From Nocardia nova NBRC 15556 (GTDB lineage: Bacteria > Actinomycetota > Actinomycetes > Mycobacteriales > Mycobacteriaceae), in assembly GCF_001613005.1 (NCBI RefSeq), contig NZ_BDBN01000028.1, positions 1 to 51,459 on the forward strand: a stretch of DNA of 51,459 bases, read 5' to 3'. How positions within the stretch are numbered: position 1 is the stretch's first letter; every line of letters begins with the position of its first letter. This document shows positions 1 through 7,850 of the stretch, piece after piece. Under the pieces are notes generated by a model that was not told where the DNA came from, made no database searches, and saw only the letters and a list, made by a program, of their open reading frames with translations. Both the position numbers and the translations under genes were made by a program.

Positions 1-328
1 GGGCGGTGAGGATATCGGCGAGCAGCCGGTAGTTACGCGGCCCGGCGGGGTCCATCCCGCGATGGGCGCGAAACATTTGCGGAGGCCGGCCCGGGCCGGT
101 GCGCGGACTGTCGACCCGCTCGGCCTGCCCGGCCTCGACCAGCGCCTCGAGGTGAAAACGCACCGTGTTCGGATGCAACTGCAGGTGCGCGGCGATATCG
201 AGGATGCTCAACGCATCACGCGAGTCGCGCAATACCGCGAGCACCTCGCCGCGCCGCCCACCACCGGCCCCGGCCGGCGTCGCACGCGAACTGGACGGCG
301 TGGCAGCGGACGTCGTTTCGCGCGTCAT
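1..328 (-). CDS. Winged helix-turn-helix transcriptional regulator (partial, 3' end off window)
   Basis: About 109 N-terminal residues are visible; the gene runs off the left edge. After a Ser/Ala/Gly-rich stretch of about 25 residues there is an ArsR/SufR-like winged helix: helix pair around 'ILDIAAHLQLHPNTVRFHLEAL' split at LQLH, then a wing ending in GPGRPP. The GRP wing resembles that of SufR at 15.4-16.2 kb, so an Fe-S or metal-sensing regulator is possible, but the C-terminal sensor region is outside the window. Its ATG overlaps the ferredoxin stop codon (ATGA), so the two are translationally coupled. It probably binds the dyad at 683-707; that is inference. Confidence 0.8.
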   Translation of the reverse strand, partial: MTRETTSAATPSSSRATPAGAGGGRRGEVLAVLRDSRDALSILDIAAHLQLHPNTVRFHLEALVEAGQAERVDSPRTGPGRPPQMFRAHRGMDPAGPRNYRLLADILTA

Positions 329-675
329 GGCTGGGCACTCCGTTTCGGCAGCGCGGCAACCAGCGGCGTATCCACCCCGACGGGGCCGAGTTTGGCTGCG
401 CCACCGGGAAATCCGAGTGGTTCGCCGCGACCGGGCAAGGTCTCGCTGAAAAAGGCGGCGTTGTCGTCGAGGTAGGGCTCGAGTTCGGCCGGCAGGTCGT
501 CCTGGTAATAGATCGCCTCCACCGGGCAGACCGGCACACACGCCCCACAGTCCACGCACTCGTCGGGGTGGATGTACAACGAGCGAGCACCGTCGTAGAT
601 GCAGTCGACCGGACACTCCTCCACACACGCCCGGTCCATCACGTCCACGCACGGCTCGCCGATCACATACGCCAT
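325..675 (-). CDS. fdxA: 7Fe-type (FdxA-like) ferredoxin
   Basis: A 116-residue low-potential electron carrier of the [3Fe-4S]/[4Fe-4S] actinobacterial FdxA type. The N-terminal half carries Cys9, Cys17, Cys21 and Cys25 in EPCVD...ACVEECPVDC, and the second cluster motif is CVDCGACVPVCP. A C-terminal extension of about 40 residues follows the cluster domain, as is common in this type. The chosen ATG has AGAGG just upstream; 24 extra in-frame codons upstream would run through the promoter dyad and are rejected. It is the first gene of a two-gene operon with the winged-helix regulator and is divergent from ctaD. The redox partner is not evident here; the neighbouring oxidase does not accept electrons from ferredoxin in known systems. 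Confidence 0.92.
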   Translation of the reverse strand: MAYVIGEPCVDVMDRACVEECPVDCIYDGARSLYIHPDECVDCGACVPVCPVEAIYYQDDLPAELEPYLDDNAAFFSETLPGRGEPLGFPGGAAKLGPVGVDTPLVAALPKRSAQP

Positions 676-682
676 ACCTCTA

Positions 683-707
683 TTTATACATCCAAAGCTT
701 GTATAAA
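683..707. promoter_or_regulatory. Perfect AT-rich operator-like dyad between ferredoxin and ctaD
   Basis: TTTATACA at 683-690 and its exact reverse complement TGTATAAA at 700-707 flank a 9-base spacer. The site is 8 bp upstream of the ferredoxin ATG and about 180 bp upstream of ctaD. It contains -10-like sequences in both directions (TATAAA toward ferredoxin, TAAACT toward ctaD). Such AT-rich symmetry is rare in this GC-rich DNA and is typical of a winged-helix repressor site. That the adjacent regulator binds it is inference. Confidence 0.75.
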
Positions 708-889
708 CTAAGACCGGTGACACACCCCACCGAATCTCCCGGCGCACGCCGTCGACAGCGGATCCGGTTCACATCACCCCGGCGTCTCGCTCAGCGCCCA
801 CAACGATGCACCGACAGGTCCGATCGCTCAACGGCCGGGGTACGCACCACCACGCCCGCCGAGGATGTCGACCGAGAGGGGATTCACCG

Positions 890-2674
890 TTGTCTGCAGC
901 GCCCGTCGAAATCCAGCCCGTCCCGCAGGCCGAGCGCCCGTTCCCGGCGCGGATGGGCCCCAAGGGCGCGGCGATGTGGAAGATCGTCACCACCACCGAC
1001 CCGAAACTGCTCGGCGTCATGTACATCTTCACCGCGATCTCGTTCTTCCTCATCGGCGGGTTGATGGCGCTGCTGATGCGTGCCGAACTCGCACGGCCCG
1101 GGCTGCAGTTTCTGTCGAATGAGCAGTACAACCAGTTGTTCACCATGCACGGCACACTCATGTTGCTGTTCTATGCGACACCGATCGTGTTCGGGTTCGC
1201 CAACTGCGTGCTGCCGCTACAGATCGGCGCTCCCGATGTGGCGTTCCCGCGGTTGAACGCGCTCAGTTACTGGCTCTACCTGTTCGGCGCCACCGTTGCG
1301 ACCGCAGGATTCATAACCCCCGGTGGCGCGGCGGATTTCGGGTGGACGGCGTATGTGCCGCTGAGCCTGGCCGTGCACTCCCCCGGCGTCGGCGCCGACC
1401 TATGGGTGATGGGGGTGGCGGTCTCGGGTGTCGGCACAATCCTGGGGGCAGTCAACATGATCACCACCGTCGTGTGTTTGCGCGCGCCGGGCATGACCCT
1501 GTTCCGGATGCCGATCTTCACCTGGAACATCCTCGTCACCAGCATTCTGGTGCTCGAAGCGTTCCCGATCCTGACCGCCGCCCTGATGGGCCTGGAGGTG
1601 GATCGACATCTCGGTGGGCACATCTACGACCCGGCTACCGGCGGCCCGATCCTCTACCAGCATCTGTTCTGGTTCTTCGGCCACCCCGAGGTCTACATCG
1701 TGGCGATACCCTTCTTCGGAATCATCACCGAAATCCTTCCCGTGTTCAGCCGCAAACCCGTCTTCGGCTACACCGCTCTCGTGTACGCGACCATCGCCAT
1801 CGCCGCACTTTCATCAGCGGTGTGGGCGCACCACATGTTCGCTACCGGCGCGGTGCTGCTGCCGTTCTTCTCCCTGATGTCGTTTTTCATCGCGGTACCT
1901 ACGGGGGTGAAGTTCTTCAACTGGATCGGCACCATGTGGAAGGGGCACTTGACGTTCGAAACCCCGATGCTGTGGTCGCTGGGATTCGTCACCACCTTCC
2001 TGTTCGGCGGCCTGTCCGGGGTGCTGCTGGCGAGCCCGCCGCTGGATTTCCACATCACCGACACCTATTTCATCGTCGCGCACTTCCACTACGTGCTGTT
2101 CGGCACGATCGTGTTCGCGACCTTCGGCGGCATCTACTTCTGGTTCCCGAAGTTCACCGGCCGCTTCCTCGACGAACGCCTGGGCCGGCTGCACTTTTGG
2201 ACCACGTTCCTGGGTTTCCACACCACATTCTTGGTGCAGCACTGGCTCGGCGCCGAAGGCATGCCCCGCCGCTACGCCGATTACCTTCCCGCCGACGGGT
2301 TCACCACCCTCAACACGATCTCTACGATCGGGTCGTTCATCCTCGGGTTCTCGATGATCACCTTCGTGTGGAACGTGTTCAAAAGCTACCGCTACGGCCA
2401 AGTCGTCACCGCCGACGATCCGTGGGGCTACGGCAACTCTCTGGAGTGGGCGACCAGCAGCCCGCCGCCGCGGCACAACTTTTACGAGCTGCCCCGAATC
2501 CGTTCTGAGCGACCAGCTTTCGAACTGCACTACCCGCACATGATCGAACGCATGCGCGCCGAATCCCACACCGGCTGGGGATCGGCGGGCCGCAGCCACG
2601 CCGCCGCGCTCACCGAGGCCCCGGCAGCGGGCCCGCAGGAATCGAATCGGGCGGATGAGTCCGATGCCGAGTAG
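890..2674 (+). CDS. ctaD: Heme-copper (aa3-type) oxidase subunit I, orphan copy
   Basis: A 594-residue polytopic membrane protein, the catalytic subunit that reduces O2 to water and pumps protons. All metal ligands are visible: His87 (MHGTL) and His400 for low-spin heme a, His398 for heme a3, and His265, His314 and His315 for CuB. Tyr269 in the HPEVY motif is the His-Tyr crosslink partner, and Glu267 marks an A1-type pump; the D-channel [10 protein letters not shown] segment is present. A TTG start at 890 preceded by GAGAGGGG is chosen because the protein then begins like other CtaD proteins; an ATG at 806 would add 28 unrelated residues. No subunit II, III or cytochrome c gene adjoins it, so it probably exchanges with a main oxidase encoded elsewhere. 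It may be controlled by the dyad at 683-707. Confidence 0.95.
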   Translation: MSAAPVEIQPVPQAERPFPARMGPKGAAMWKIVTTTDPKLLGVMYIFTAISFFLIGGLMALLMRAELARPGLQFLSNEQYNQLFTMHGTLMLLFYATPIVFGFANCVLPLQIGAPDVAFPRLNALSYWLYLFGATVATAGFITPGGAADFGWTAYVPLSLAVHSPGVGADLWVMGVAVSGVGTILGAVNMITTVVCLRAPGMTLFRMPIFTWNILVTSILVLEAFPILTAALMGLEVDRHLGGHIYDPATGGPILYQHLFWFFGHPEVYIVAIPFFGIITEILPVFSRKPVFGYTALVYATIAIAALSSAVWAHHMFATGAVLLPFFSLMSFFIAVPTGVKFFNWIGTMWKGHLTFETPMLWSLGFVTTFLFGGLSGVLLASPPLDFHITDTYFIVAHFHYVLFGTIVFATFGGIYFWFPKFTGRFLDERLGRLHFWTTFLGFHTTFLVQHWLGAEGMPRRYADYLPADGFTTLNTISTIGSFILGFSMITFVWNVFKSYRYGQVVTADDPWGYGNSLEWATSSPPPRHNFYELPRIRSERPAFELHYPHMIERMRAESHTGWGSAGRSHAAALTEAPAAGPQESNRADESDAE

Positions 2675-2754
2675 ATCGCGGCACCCGCAGCCAACCGAGC
2701 CACCCGACCGCTGGCCCGGACGCGACGACCCTCCTCTGTTCGGTGATCGGAGGA

Positions 2755-2776
2755 CCACCGCGCCCGGCCGCGGTGG
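2755..2776 (+). terminator. Hairpin downstream of ctaD
   Basis: CCACCGCG and CGCGGTGG form a perfect 8-bp GC-rich stem around a 6-base loop, 80 bp after the ctaD stop. There is no U tract, as is frequent in actinobacterial terminators. Confidence 0.45.
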
Positions 2777-3080
2777 CTGGAGCGCGGGGTTCACCGCCGG
2801 TTCCGCGCGGTGTTCACCCGTCGCGGCCAGAGTTCGTCGGCGCCGACATCGAGCCGCCGCCAGAGAGGGTGATGATCGATGACATCGGTGAAGGTGACCT
2901 CGTGTGTGAACCTCGTTCGGTTGCGTCATCCTCGAGGGATATGGGCTCAGTGAGACTTCTCCGGCGGCATCTTTGCGCGATGCCACCCCTCCTCCACCTA
3001 CCACCGACCCGCAGAGATTTCGAAATCAGTCGCGCCACAACCCCGGCCGACATCGATCCGGGGCGAGGCGCGGGCAATGG

Positions 3081-3365
3081 CTACTCAACTGCTCCACCCG
3101 CATCGATCGGGAGATGTGTACCGGGCGGCGTCGGACAGAAGGACCGCCGCCGCGTTGGCGACATCGAGTGACCGAACCCAGTCGACGTTCAGCAGGCTCA
3201 TCGTCTTCGCCACAGCTGACGCATCCTCTCTGGTCGGACTAGGATCGTCGGGGAAAACGCCGCCACGACACGGTCACAACACGCTCGATTCTCGCCCCAA
3301 CCTGGGCCATGTGGTGTCGATGCGGATGTATTCGACTGTTCGCACGCGACCATGGCCTCGATCAC
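3081..3365 (-). pseudogene. Decayed short-chain dehydrogenase (mycofactocin-coupled SDR type), C-terminal remnant
   Basis: Reading the minus strand upward in coordinate, one frame gives a VEYIRIDTTWP-like segment, an in-frame TGA at 3274-3276, then SPTREDAS, then WVRSLDVANAAAVLLSDAARY. A frame change near 3114 then gives LPIDAGGAVE and a stop at 3081. This is the order of the C-terminal third of mycofactocin-associated SDRs (IRVNTIHPT...PTRED...WVEP.DISNAVLFLASDEARYITG..LPVDAG). The internal stop and at least one frameshift make it non-functional. The N-terminal Rossmann part and catalytic YxxxK were not found. Recognition rests on family memory; the alignment is by eye. Confidence 0.7.
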
Positions 3366-3750
3366 CGGCCGCGCCATCGGGGACCGGTCAGCCTGATTTG
3401 AGCTTCGACAACCCGATCATTGCCGCTCCAAGGCATCTCCGCCTACTTTCACCAGCTCATCGACCGGTGGATCCGGGCTCAGTGGGCACTGTTTCCATAG
3501 GTCGATCTCTGCGGTCACCGCATGCGCGCCCTCGCATCTACACCGCCGCGCGGGCCCGGACACAAAGTGACCGGACCAGCGGCATAGCTGGTCCCAATCT
3601 CGGCACGGACGGCCCGGGTTCGTGCCATTCCGAGCAGATCCCTGCCTACCGGGATGGCGTGGCCTAGCATGGCGTCACGGCTTCTCCCTGCCAAATCGGC
3701 GCATCCCCAAGGCGATGGACCCATGTCGAAAAGAAAGTGGGACCCATTTC

Positions 3751-4866
3751 ATGTGCACTCGTGTGATCTGGCCGGATGCCGGCGGAGCAGTCATCGTCGG
3801 TCGCAACATGGACTTCCACCAGGAGCTGCATACCAACATTTGGAAGCTTCCACGCGGTATCGAGCGCGACGATCGAGTCAGAGGCAAGCTCCGTTGGATG
3901 GCCAAGTACGGCAGTGTCGTCTCCGGTGTCTACGACATCCTCTCGGCGGACGGCATCAATGAGAAGGGCATGGCTGGACATGTGCTGTGGCTGGCCGAGT
4001 CGGAGTACGGCAAACCCGATGATTCACGTCCTCAATTGGCGATGTCGGTGTGGCTGCAGTACTACCTGGACAACTTCCCCACCGTCGCTGCGGCCGTGGA
4101 CTGGACCCGGCAGAACGACCCGCAAGTGGTCCCGATGACGGATCCGACCGGCGGTAGTCACCCGGCGATCCACCTCGCGCTGGACGATGCGTCCGGCGAC
4201 TCTGTGATCCTCGAGTACATCGGCGGCGAACTGAATATTTTCCACAGCCGGGACTACCTCGTGATGACGAATTCGCCGACCTATGACAAGCAGCTCGAAC
4301 TGGTGAAAAATTTCGAGGGGCTCGGCGGCGACGCCCCCTTGCCGGGCACGTGCGATGCTCGCGATCGGTTCGCCCGCGCGTTGTACTACGTGAAACATCA
4401 GGTCCAGCCGAAGACCCAATTGCAGGCCATCGCGGCGATGTACAGCATCATCCACAACGCCGCCCAGCCATTCCGCCTCGCCGAGCCGGGCAAGCCGGAC
4501 GCCTCGCAGACGCTGTGGCAAACGGTTTGTGACCTGACAAACCTCCGCTACGTCTTCGAGTCGACCACCGCACCCAATATCGTGTGGGTGGATCTGGCCG
4601 ACCTCGACTTCAGCGAGGGCTCCGGGGTCGCAAAAGTCGACCTGCTGAGCAAGCTCTGCCTCGAAGGCGGGCTGGCCGGCAATGTCGGCAAGGAGTTCAA
4701 GAAGCACCACACATTCCATATCGTCTCGATCGAGCAGGCCAAGCTCATCGGCGAAGCCGTTGAAGAGGCGAAGAGCGTTGCCGGCGAGACGAAGCCGCTA
4801 CAGGAACTCGTCACCGAGATGCGCGACGCACTGCTGGTGAAGGCGGGGTACATCACCGCCGAGTAG
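3751..4866 (+). CDS. Linear amide C-N hydrolase (choloylglycine hydrolase / penicillin V acylase family)
   Basis: A 371-residue N-terminal-nucleophile hydrolase. Starting at ATG 3751 places Cys at position 2, the residue that becomes the catalytic N-terminal nucleophile once Met is removed; in-frame codons further upstream would bury it. Family hallmarks follow: GRNMDFH, NEKGMAGH, a DDASGDSVILEY segment and the MTNSPTYDKQL block containing the conserved Asn. Members cleave bile-salt, penicillin V or N-acyl-homoserine lactone amide bonds; the substrate cannot be told from sequence. No signal peptide is seen, so it is probably cytoplasmic. An AAAGTGGGA stretch about 8 bases upstream may be the ribosome site. 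It is followed by a strong hairpin. Confidence 0.9.
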   Translation: MCTRVIWPDAGGAVIVGRNMDFHQELHTNIWKLPRGIERDDRVRGKLRWMAKYGSVVSGVYDILSADGINEKGMAGHVLWLAESEYGKPDDSRPQLAMSVWLQYYLDNFPTVAAAVDWTRQNDPQVVPMTDPTGGSHPAIHLALDDASGDSVILEYIGGELNIFHSRDYLVMTNSPTYDKQLELVKNFEGLGGDAPLPGTCDARDRFARALYYVKHQVQPKTQLQAIAAMYSIIHNAAQPFRLAEPGKPDASQTLWQTVCDLTNLRYVFESTTAPNIVWVDLADLDFSEGSGVAKVDLLSKLCLEGGLAGNVGKEFKKHHTFHIVSIEQAKLIGEAVEEAKSVAGETKPLQELVTEMRDALLVKAGYITAE

Positions 4867-5374
4867 CGCACCGGCCTCGCTCTACGGCAAGCGCGGCCGG
4901 TGCCTGACTGGGAGATCGAGCAGATGGCAGACACGTCACCCACGAACACGCTGACCGCCATTGCCGTCCCCCGGGCAAGCCGATAGTCCTGCGGCCACTC
5001 ACGCCACGCCCACCGGGCGCCAGTTCGACCCGACCGACGAGGCAGGCAGTGTTCACCGCGATGGGTGGTGAGCAACGGCCGAGCGTGGCGGATGCTGTTT
5101 GCTCGTTCGGGGTGACGGCGCAGCTGCACGAGCACGTCACGACCTGCCGGGCATCAGCGACGAAACACCCGATTCACAGCTGGTAATCAGCGTCAATAGC
5201 CAACTGCCCTTTAGGAAATCGCAGTTCGGACCCGGGCCCATGTTCACAGTGCCCCGCCGGGGGCACACCGAAGATGGGAACGGGACCGGCGCGTCGCGAT
5301 TGACGCGTTGGTCCACTTCGCCTAACGGGGCGGCTGCTGCTCGTTGACCGGGCGGAAATCGGGGAAGGAGATGC
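4867..5374. other. 508-bp stretch with no supported gene
   Basis: Besides the hairpin at 4868-4903, it contains a 20-codon frame (4924-4986, beginning MADTSPTNTLTAIAVPRAS) with a GGGAG ribosome-site-like sequence about 10 bases upstream. This looks like the surviving start of a truncated downstream gene, or a chance frame. The remainder shows no domain-like peptide in any frame. Confidence 0.5.
4868..4903 (+). terminator. Hairpin immediately after the amide hydrolase
   Basis: GCACCGGCC (4868-4876) and GGCCGGTGC (4895-4903) form a perfect 9-bp stem with an 18-base loop, starting 1 base after the stop codon. No U tract is present. Confidence 0.55.
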
Positions 5375-5623
5375 TCAGGCGACGTCGGTGTTGACCATAG
5401 TCAGAGACGTCGGCCCGGCGCTGATCGTGAGGGCAGTGAGCGCTTCGGCGAGCACCAATTCGACCTCGGTCGCGAAGTCGGTCACCGTTTTGTCGATCTT
5501 GGTCGCCTCGCGGCGGATAACGTCGGCCGATTTCTCTGCGGCAGCGAGCTTTTCGAGTTTGAACAACGCGCTTTGCACCTCATCCGATCCGCCGCCGCAC
5601 GTTGACCACGTGCGCGCCGACAC
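5375..5623 (-). CDS. Small hypothetical helical protein
   Basis: An 82-codon frame with GTG start. Residues 13-82 read like a genuine soluble helical peptide (SDEVQSALFKLEKLAAAEKS, then alternating charged and hydrophobic residues) and the third codon position is G/C-rich. The first 12 residues are unlikely protein, so a GTG at 5578 (starting VQSALFKLEK) is an alternative. No family is recognised, no clear ribosome site is seen, and the surroundings are gene-poor, so it may also be a fragment. Confidence 0.35.
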   Translation of the reverse strand: MSARTWSTCGGGSDEVQSALFKLEKLAAAEKSADVIRREATKIDKTVTDFATEVELVLAEALTALTISAGPTSLTMVNTDVA

Positions 5624-5911
5624 AGTCGCGACTAATGTTTAGATGCGCATATCCGTATCACAACATTGCGCGCCAGCCAAAGCGGTCAAAACGGCGAATC
5701 GACCCTGACGGACGGTTCAGCTGTCGGCGCGAAACGTCTCGAAAATAGCACTGCACGTGGGCAAACGACGTCTGCATCAGGACGTCCACAGGACGTCGCA
5801 GGTCCACGAACAGCAACAAACACCAACCGACAACACTCCTCAACAACCACGAACCCGCAGGTCGCGCCGCTTCGCCGGACAAAACCAACCGGTCATCAGT
5901 AGCATCAAAGG

Positions 5912-6868
5912 ATGCGATCGATCTGGAAGGGTTCCATCGCGTTCGGGCTGGTGAATGTTCCGGTGAAGGTTTATACCGCCACCGAGGACCATGACATCAG
6001 GTTTCATCAGGTCCACGCCAAGGACGGCGGACGGATCAAGTACGACCGTGTCTGCACGGTGTGCGGGCAGTCGGTGGCCTTCGCGGATATCGATAAGGCG
6101 TACGAGTCGCCCGAGGGCGACAAGGTGATTCTCACCGACGAGGATTTCGCGAAGTTGCCGGTGGCCGAGAAGCACGAGATTCCGGTGCTGCAGTTCGTGC
6201 CCTCCGAGCAGATCGATCCGATCCTGTTCGACCGCAGTTACTATCTCGAGCCCGACTCCACGACACCCAAGGCGTACGTGTTGCTCGCGAAGACGCTCGA
6301 TCAGGTGGACCGGGTCGCGCTGGTGCATTTCACGCTGCGGCAGAAGACGCGGCTGGCGGCGCTGCGGGTGCGTGACGGGGTGCTGGTGTTGCAGACGCTG
6401 CTGTGGCCGGACGAGGTGCGGGCCGCCGAATTCGAATCGCTCGACGATGCCGCCGCGCCGCGCTCGCAGGAGGTCGCGATGGCGCAGACGCTGGTCGACA
6501 GCATGTCGGAGGATTTCGATCCCGATCAGTACACCGACGACTATCAGATCGAGCTGAAGAAGCTGCTCGACGAGGCCATCGAATCGGGATCCGACCGCGT
6601 CACCCGCCACGAAGAGGCAGAACCGGCGCAGATGGATGCCGAGGTGGTCGATCTGGTGGCCGCGCTGCAGCGCAGCCTCGAAGCCACCGGCCGCGGTGGG
6701 GAATCCGGGAAGTCGAGCCGGGGCCGCGCCTCGAAATCCGCGGCCAAGTCGACCGCGAAGGCGACCACGAAGCGGGCCGCGTCGAAATCCACCGGCAAGT
6801 CGGCGAGCAAGTCGACCGCGAAGAAAGCGGCGCCCAAGGCCACGAAACAGACTCGCAAGGGGGCATAG
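5912..6868 (+). CDS. ku: Ku, DNA double-strand-break end-binding protein for NHEJ
   Basis: A 318-residue bacterial Ku homodimer subunit that threads onto broken DNA ends and recruits LigD. It opens with MRSIWKGSIAFGLVNVPVKVYTAT, split here after the diagnostic SIAFGLVNVPVK block, and contains the CxxC pair in DRVCTVCGQ. The core beta-barrel domain fills about residues 1-250. The tail of about 65 residues is dominated by Lys, Ala and Ser with repeated KSTAK-like units, the DNA-binding extension typical of actinobacterial Ku. The sequence AAAGG abuts the ATG, too close to be a normal ribosome site, so a leaderless transcript is possible. No ligD adjoins it. Confidence 0.96.
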   Translation: MRSIWKGSIAFGLVNVPVKVYTATEDHDIRFHQVHAKDGGRIKYDRVCTVCGQSVAFADIDKAYESPEGDKVILTDEDFAKLPVAEKHEIPVLQFVPSEQIDPILFDRSYYLEPDSTTPKAYVLLAKTLDQVDRVALVHFTLRQKTRLAALRVRDGVLVLQTLLWPDEVRAAEFESLDDAAAPRSQEVAMAQTLVDSMSEDFDPDQYTDDYQIELKKLLDEAIESGSDRVTRHEEAEPAQMDAEVVDLVAALQRSLEATGRGGESGKSSRGRASKSAAKSTAKATTKRAASKSTGKSASKSTAKKAAPKATKQTRKGA

Positions 6869-7052
6869 CGCCCCGTCCGCGCACATTCGCCGAATCAGGC
6901 AATCGTGAGATATCCGACTGTTCGGCGCGCCCATTGCGCGCGGGTCGGCCATACTTTGGCGGGGCCTGGCGGTTACCGTACGGTGCAATCACAGTTCGAC
7001 CCGGTCGGGGCCCGGATCGTCCCCGTACCACCAGCTTCCGGAGGAACCACAT

Positions 7053-7784
7053 ATGACCAACCCGTCGGACCCGAACGGCCCGTACGGCCAGCCGGGGCAA
7101 CCGGGCTACGGGTATCCGCCCGCCGGCCCGCAGCCGGGCTACGGCGCACCCCCGCCGGGTTACGGCGCGCCGCCGCCCGGATATGCCGCTCCCCCTCCGG
7201 GATACGGTGCGGCACAACCGAATTACGGTGCGCCCGGTTACCCGCCGGCCGGACCCGGATACGGCTATCAGCAGCCGGGATTCGGCCCGCCCGCACCGTA
7301 CGCCAGCTGGTTCGCGCGCGTCGGCGGCTACCTCATCGACGCGCTGATCGTCGGCGTCCCGCTGGCCATCCTGTACGGGCTCGCGTTCGGGCTCGGCACC
7401 AAGGAAGTGGACTGCTCGTTCGACGACGACCCGTACAGCTCGTCGTATTCCTACTCCAGCACGTGCACGGGGGGCGGCCTGACCGCAGTCGGCATCATCC
7501 TGTTGCTGCTGGCCATCGCCGTGGGTGTGGGCCTCGGACTGTGGCTCATCCATCAGGAGGGCACGACCGGTCAGACGCCCGGTAAGAAGGTCGTCGGCAT
7601 CCGCGTGATCAAGGAAGCCGACGGTCAGGTGCTCGGTTTCGGCATGGCCTTCGTGCGCAAGCTCTGCCACATTCTCGACAACGCCCTGTGCGGCCTCGGC
7701 TACCTGTGGCCGCTGTGGGACGAGAAGAACCAGACCTTCGCCGACAAGATCGTCGGCACCATCGTGGTGCAGGCTCAGAAGTAA
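7053..7784 (+). CDS. RDD family membrane protein with Pro/Gly/Tyr-rich N-terminus
   Basis: 243 residues. Residues 1-85 are a disordered Pro/Gly/Tyr/Ala-rich leader with tandem GYGAPPP-like units. Residues 86-243 are the RDD domain: the first membrane helix follows WFARVGGYLIDALI, which supplies the family's conserved R and D, a second hydrophobic segment lies around 145-170, and the TPGKKVVGIRVI motif follows. Between the helices sits a Ser/Tyr/Asp-rich loop with two cysteines (CSF...TCT). RDD proteins are poorly understood; ion exchange has been shown for some. A GGAGGAA ribosome site lies 7 bases before the ATG. No operon partner. Confidence 0.9.
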   Translation: MTNPSDPNGPYGQPGQPGYGYPPAGPQPGYGAPPPGYGAPPPGYAAPPPGYGAAQPNYGAPGYPPAGPGYGYQQPGFGPPAPYASWFARVGGYLIDALIVGVPLAILYGLAFGLGTKEVDCSFDDDPYSSSYSYSSTCTGGGLTAVGIILLLLAIAVGVGLGLWLIHQEGTTGQTPGKKVVGIRVIKEADGQVLGFGMAFVRKLCHILDNALCGLGYLWPLWDEKNQTFADKIVGTIVVQAQK

Positions 7785-7804
7785 CGTCGCTACCCAGCGC
7801 CTTC

Positions 7805-7840
7805 ACGGCCCCGCGGTTTCCTCACCGGACGCAGGGCCGT
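7805..7840. terminator. Possible hairpin between RDD protein and acyl-CoA dehydrogenase
   Basis: ACGGCCC (7805-7811) pairs with GGGCCGT (7834-7840) and is followed by TTTCG. It lies between two convergent genes. The 22-base loop makes it a weak candidate. Confidence 0.3.
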
Positions 7841-7850
7841 TTCGCGCTGC

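Larger units (their letters stand above)
2675..3750. other. Gene-poor 1.1-kb stretch between ctaD and the amide hydrolase
   Basis: It holds a hairpin at 2755-2776, a decayed SDR gene on the minus strand (3081-3365) and possibly a second eroded minus-strand frame (about 3417-3600) ending in a coherent but unrecognised peptide. Elsewhere open frames lack convincing starts, domains or codon bias. It looks like a site of past insertion and decay. Confidence 0.6.

Noticed and set aside
806..889. An ATG start for ctaD at 806
   Set aside because: It adds 28 His/Arg-rich residues unlike any CtaD and has no ribosome site; the TTG at 890 has GAGAGGGG.
3622..3750. An upstream start of the amide hydrolase at 3622
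   Set aside because: It would bury the nucleophile Cys, which must be residue 2.
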